Positions 17,534 through 19,694 of a DNA stretch of 19,694 nucleotides are shown here, piece by piece (position 1 is the first letter of the stretch; every line of letters begins with the position of its first letter). The notes beneath the pieces are model-generated. The model saw only the letters and a list, made by a program, of their open reading frames with translations. It made no database searches and was not told the DNA's origin. Source of the stretch: Gracilaria vermiculophylla (taxonomy: Eukaryota > Rhodophyta > Florideophyceae > Gracilariales > Gracilariaceae); contig JAHNZQ020000010.1 of the NCBI GenBank assembly GCA_019155205.2, positions 141,243 to 160,936 of the forward strand, given 5' to 3'. The position numbers and the translations under genes were made by a program.

Positions 17534-17562
17534 CCCGCATTTTGAGTTTTAAAAGTCTCCCA
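17534..17562 (-). repeat. Right inverted repeat of the Harbinger element
   Basis: Read on the minus strand: GGGAGACTTTTAAAACTCAA, then AATGCGGGC. It lies 140 bp upstream of the transposase ATG and ends about 30 bp from the Gypsy-2 integrase zinc-binding frame. Confidence 0.6.
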
Positions 17563-19694
17563 TTCGGCTACATGATGTCGGAGCCTTTCCACTACGGTTT
17601 TGATGAGTCATTCAATTTGGGTAATAGTCTGCGGGAGATATAGATTTCATTTGCCAGCAGGTGCCATTCGAGCTCTTGCGTTAAGGTTGCGTACATCCAG
17701 AAGCTCTCTGAATAGACCGGAAGCACAGGAAAATGTGCTAAATGCAATACCCGCTGGCAGAGTGACTCGTCTACCTCGTTTTGGAGCAGTCGATGAAGAG
17801 TAGATCTGCGCGCCAAGTACTCTTTGTAGATGTAGCCAAACGGAAACCATTTTCAACCTCCCAATGGGGGCAACTCTTTTCAATACCTGTCGCTCACTCC
17901 CATAAGACATCTTCCTGGGTTATGGGCTCCGGTAAAATATATGCGACCAACAGGACGGTAACTATCTTTTCTCCCTTACCTTCGTCTTCATTCCAAAAGG
18001 CTACCTTCGGTTCCGTACTCGCATGATGTTCAAGATTTTCTGTTCATCTCACCTTTGAACACGTTATTATGTGCTGTATGGGTTCTATATCCATTCCATT
18101 TCTTAGCAGATGAGATAGCGCGTCCCCTACAATATACTTTATTTCCGGATGGTATTGTACTTTGTAGACAAATTAAAACCGACGCAATCTCTATCTGGAG
18201 AGACGTCCGGATTCATCCGCAAGGCCGGGAATCCACATCAACGCGGTGTGGGCAATCCGAAGGGAGAATTTAGCGTCATATAGGTAGACCCTGTGCATCA
18301 GCATACTCCAAAATTACGCAAGGCATTCTTTTTCTGTACTAGAAAAATTATGCTGCGTCGTAATCAGAGCTCTGCTTCATTATTCAATCATCTATGTATT
18401 TCCATCATTCTGGTCCTGAACGAATCAGCATTCCACCTACGCGGCTGAGGCGTCAGTATCCAGCGTTTACGGGGTCCCAACTCTCGCGGGGGCAACAACA
18501 GTGGGGTGACAAGCACAGACTTTTGGGTCAGAAAAGCCTGTATTTCGTCGCCCTTTCATGGAATCCAAAATTTACGGTAGGCTTTTCAGTAATCTTCTAT
18601 TTAGAAGAGCTACAATCTTGGCATGTAAATTGATTAATCGACTATATACGTCACAAAGGCCAATGAAAAATCCGATATGCGTGTGGTTAGTTGACGTCCT
18701 CAGTCTTTAAACCGCTCGGATTTCCTTTTTTGGTGACTTTCAATCGGTTGCCACTTATAATGTGCCCAAAGTACTCAACCTTCTGGCCAAGGAATATATA
18801 TTTCTTGAGCTTCAACGGCCTCACCGCCTACCAAAGCAAGCTAAGTACCATCTCAACACGGATAAAGTGATCACTAACGGCGCGGGAGTAGATTACGAAA
18901 CTGTCATTGTATACCAGTTTCGTTTGAAGTTTTACACTTGAGAGTATAATTTACAACGCCCTTCAGAAACTGGTAGTTGCATTGCGCTAGCCAAATGGCA
19001 TCCGTCTAAACAGGTAGAGACCCGCGTGGCACGTGAATGTCGTTTTATGCCTATTTCCTTGTTAGATTTTCACGTGCCTGTAGGCAGAACTAGCATCCAA
19101 AGTGGCAAATATTTTTACATCTACAAGGGAGCCAATGCACACATCCATTCCCGGTATCTGATTTACATCTATCACCGTTACGGTATTTAGCATTCGGTAA
19201 AACAAGCAAAACCTCATTTGAGCATCCTCTTTTCTTTAGAAAAAAAACATTCGGCTGACTTATTTTGACATTGCATGTTCGATCAGGCCTTCCCTAAGAA
19301 TGGTTTCAACCTCTCGGGGTTCAAACTTTCAGGATCTTGGTCCCATGAAGCACAGAGCCTGATGGAAGGGCTTAGCCTCCGACATAAGTTTAATACGATG
19401 CTGTGTAGCCTTGATCGAACCCAACTGGTCTAACAACATCATGCCAAATGGTTCCAGTAGGTCGACTATTTTGCGTCGCAGGACATCTCCTTGAAGTACA
19501 ATATTGACATTCCCCTTCCCATTGGTAGTCTGATTCTTCTCGTAAACAGAATCGATGTCTGCTCCTTCCTCTTCAGAATCGTCGTCCTGATCCATAATTT
19601 TCGAAGAACTAGCAAATACTGTGATTGAGGCGCGGAGCTCCAAGCCGATATTTGTCAGTTTGGCGGGAAGTTCTACCACGGTGTCAAAGAAATT
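17563..19694 (-). pseudogene. Gypsy-2 pol: RT, RNase H and integrase zinc-binding domain
   Basis: A frame open from the window edge to 19329 has an acidic linker and then LLEPF and SIKATQHRIKLMSEAKPF, the segment just before RT. RT follows in pieces: MLNTVTVIDVNQIPGMD, FATLDASSAYRHVKI (first catalytic Asp), TTFTCHAGLYLFRRMPFG, then VYNDSFVIYS at the YxDD box (18911-18900), where the second Asp is Ser. GHIISGNRLKVTKK follows. RNase H shows TLDTDASAA (18466-18440), STEKECLA and GDALSHLLRNG. The integrase zinc-binding part is RVLHLAHFPVLPVYS and MYATLTQELEWHLL (about 17760-17660). There are more than ten stops and several frameshifts, so the gene is dead. Confidence 0.88.

Larger units (their letters stand above)
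15764..17562 (-). mobile_element. PIF/Harbinger element (about 1.8 kb)
   Basis: It carries a DDE transposase (minus strand) and a convergent Myb-like partner fragment (plus strand), the two-gene layout of PIF/Harbinger. Imperfect inverted repeats of about 27 bp flank it: left TGGCGACTCCCAAAACCTCA from 15764, right (reversed) GGGAGACTTTTAAAACTCAA from 17561. A three-base ATT on both sides (15761-15763 and 17561-17564 region) could be the target duplication but the alignment is loose. Gypsy-2 pol is recognisable on both flanks, so the element sits in its integrase. Confidence 0.78.
15300..19694 (-). mobile_element. Ty3/gypsy retrotransposon Gypsy-2, decayed, with a nested Harbinger element
   Basis: On the minus strand the domains occur in order: RT (from 19694), RNase H, integrase zinc-binding domain (about 17816-17592), then the Harbinger element, then the last part of the integrase core and its C-terminal domain (15763-15420). 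Stops and frameshifts occur throughout. The order RT-RNase H-integrase puts it in Ty3/gypsy. Its 5' end lies beyond the right edge; the 3' end may be the polypurine tract at 14695. It is older than the Harbinger insertion and older than Gypsy-1, judged by decay. Confidence 0.85.

Noticed and set aside
17600..18026. Plus-strand frames as genes
   Set aside because: They are antisense to the Gypsy-2 integrase zinc-binding region, which is recognisable on the minus strand.
1..19694. CRISPR array, bacterial operon, rRNA or tRNA genes
   Set aside because: No regularly spaced identical repeats, no operon-like intact gene series, and no cloverleaf or rRNA signature seen; all recognised proteins are from eukaryotic mobile elements.

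Overview
The window looks like nuclear DNA of a eukaryote, most likely an oomycete (Phytophthora, Plasmopara or Albugo type). That assignment is inference. It rests on protein families as I remember them: a piggyBac transposase of the form seen in Phytophthora, PIF/Harbinger transposases with a Myb/SANT-like partner, Ty3/gypsy elements with a permuted zinc knuckle, and Tc1-like DD34E transposases. A short block of the CCCTAAA telomere type fits but does not prove it. I see no convincing host gene, rRNA, tRNA or CRISPR array. The window is a densely nested graveyard of transposable elements.

Layout, left to right. Bases 1-1786 hold the 5' end of a Ty3/gypsy element on the minus strand (Gypsy-1): LTR, primer-binding site, intact gag, and protease. 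Its LTR abuts the 3' end of an old Tc1-like element (Tc1-B, minus strand), which is scattered over about 1845-4528. Tc1-B is split by a complete younger Tc1-like element (Tc1-A, 2023-3298, TA duplications on both sides) and by a block of about 560 bp at 3388-3945. That block is made of a CAGTG-ended repeat and a piece of Gypsy-1-like pol. A second copy of the repeat (4531-4780) cuts off the Tc1-B N-terminus. A piggyBac element follows (4841-7434) with good terminal inverted repeats and a transposase broken by several stops and frameshifts. At 8251-9110 there is a decayed Harbinger-type Myb/SANT-like gene on the plus strand, and at about 10918-11708 a decayed Tc1-like DD34E transposase (Tc1-C), also plus strand. 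The stretch 12250-14694 is richer in GC, has no gene I recognise, and contains a short telomere-like block. It ends exactly at a polypurine tract and may be a long LTR. From about 15300 to the right end lies a decayed Gypsy-2 pol gene on the minus strand. A PIF/Harbinger element (15764-17562) with two convergent genes is inserted in its integrase.

None of the transposases has an uninterrupted reading frame. Several keep all their catalytic acidic residues, so decay appears recent for some copies (piggyBac, the Harbinger transposase, Tc1-A). The main interest is the insertion history, which can be read from the sequence, and the terminal repeat architecture of the DNA transposons. I did not find a new host defence or effector system.
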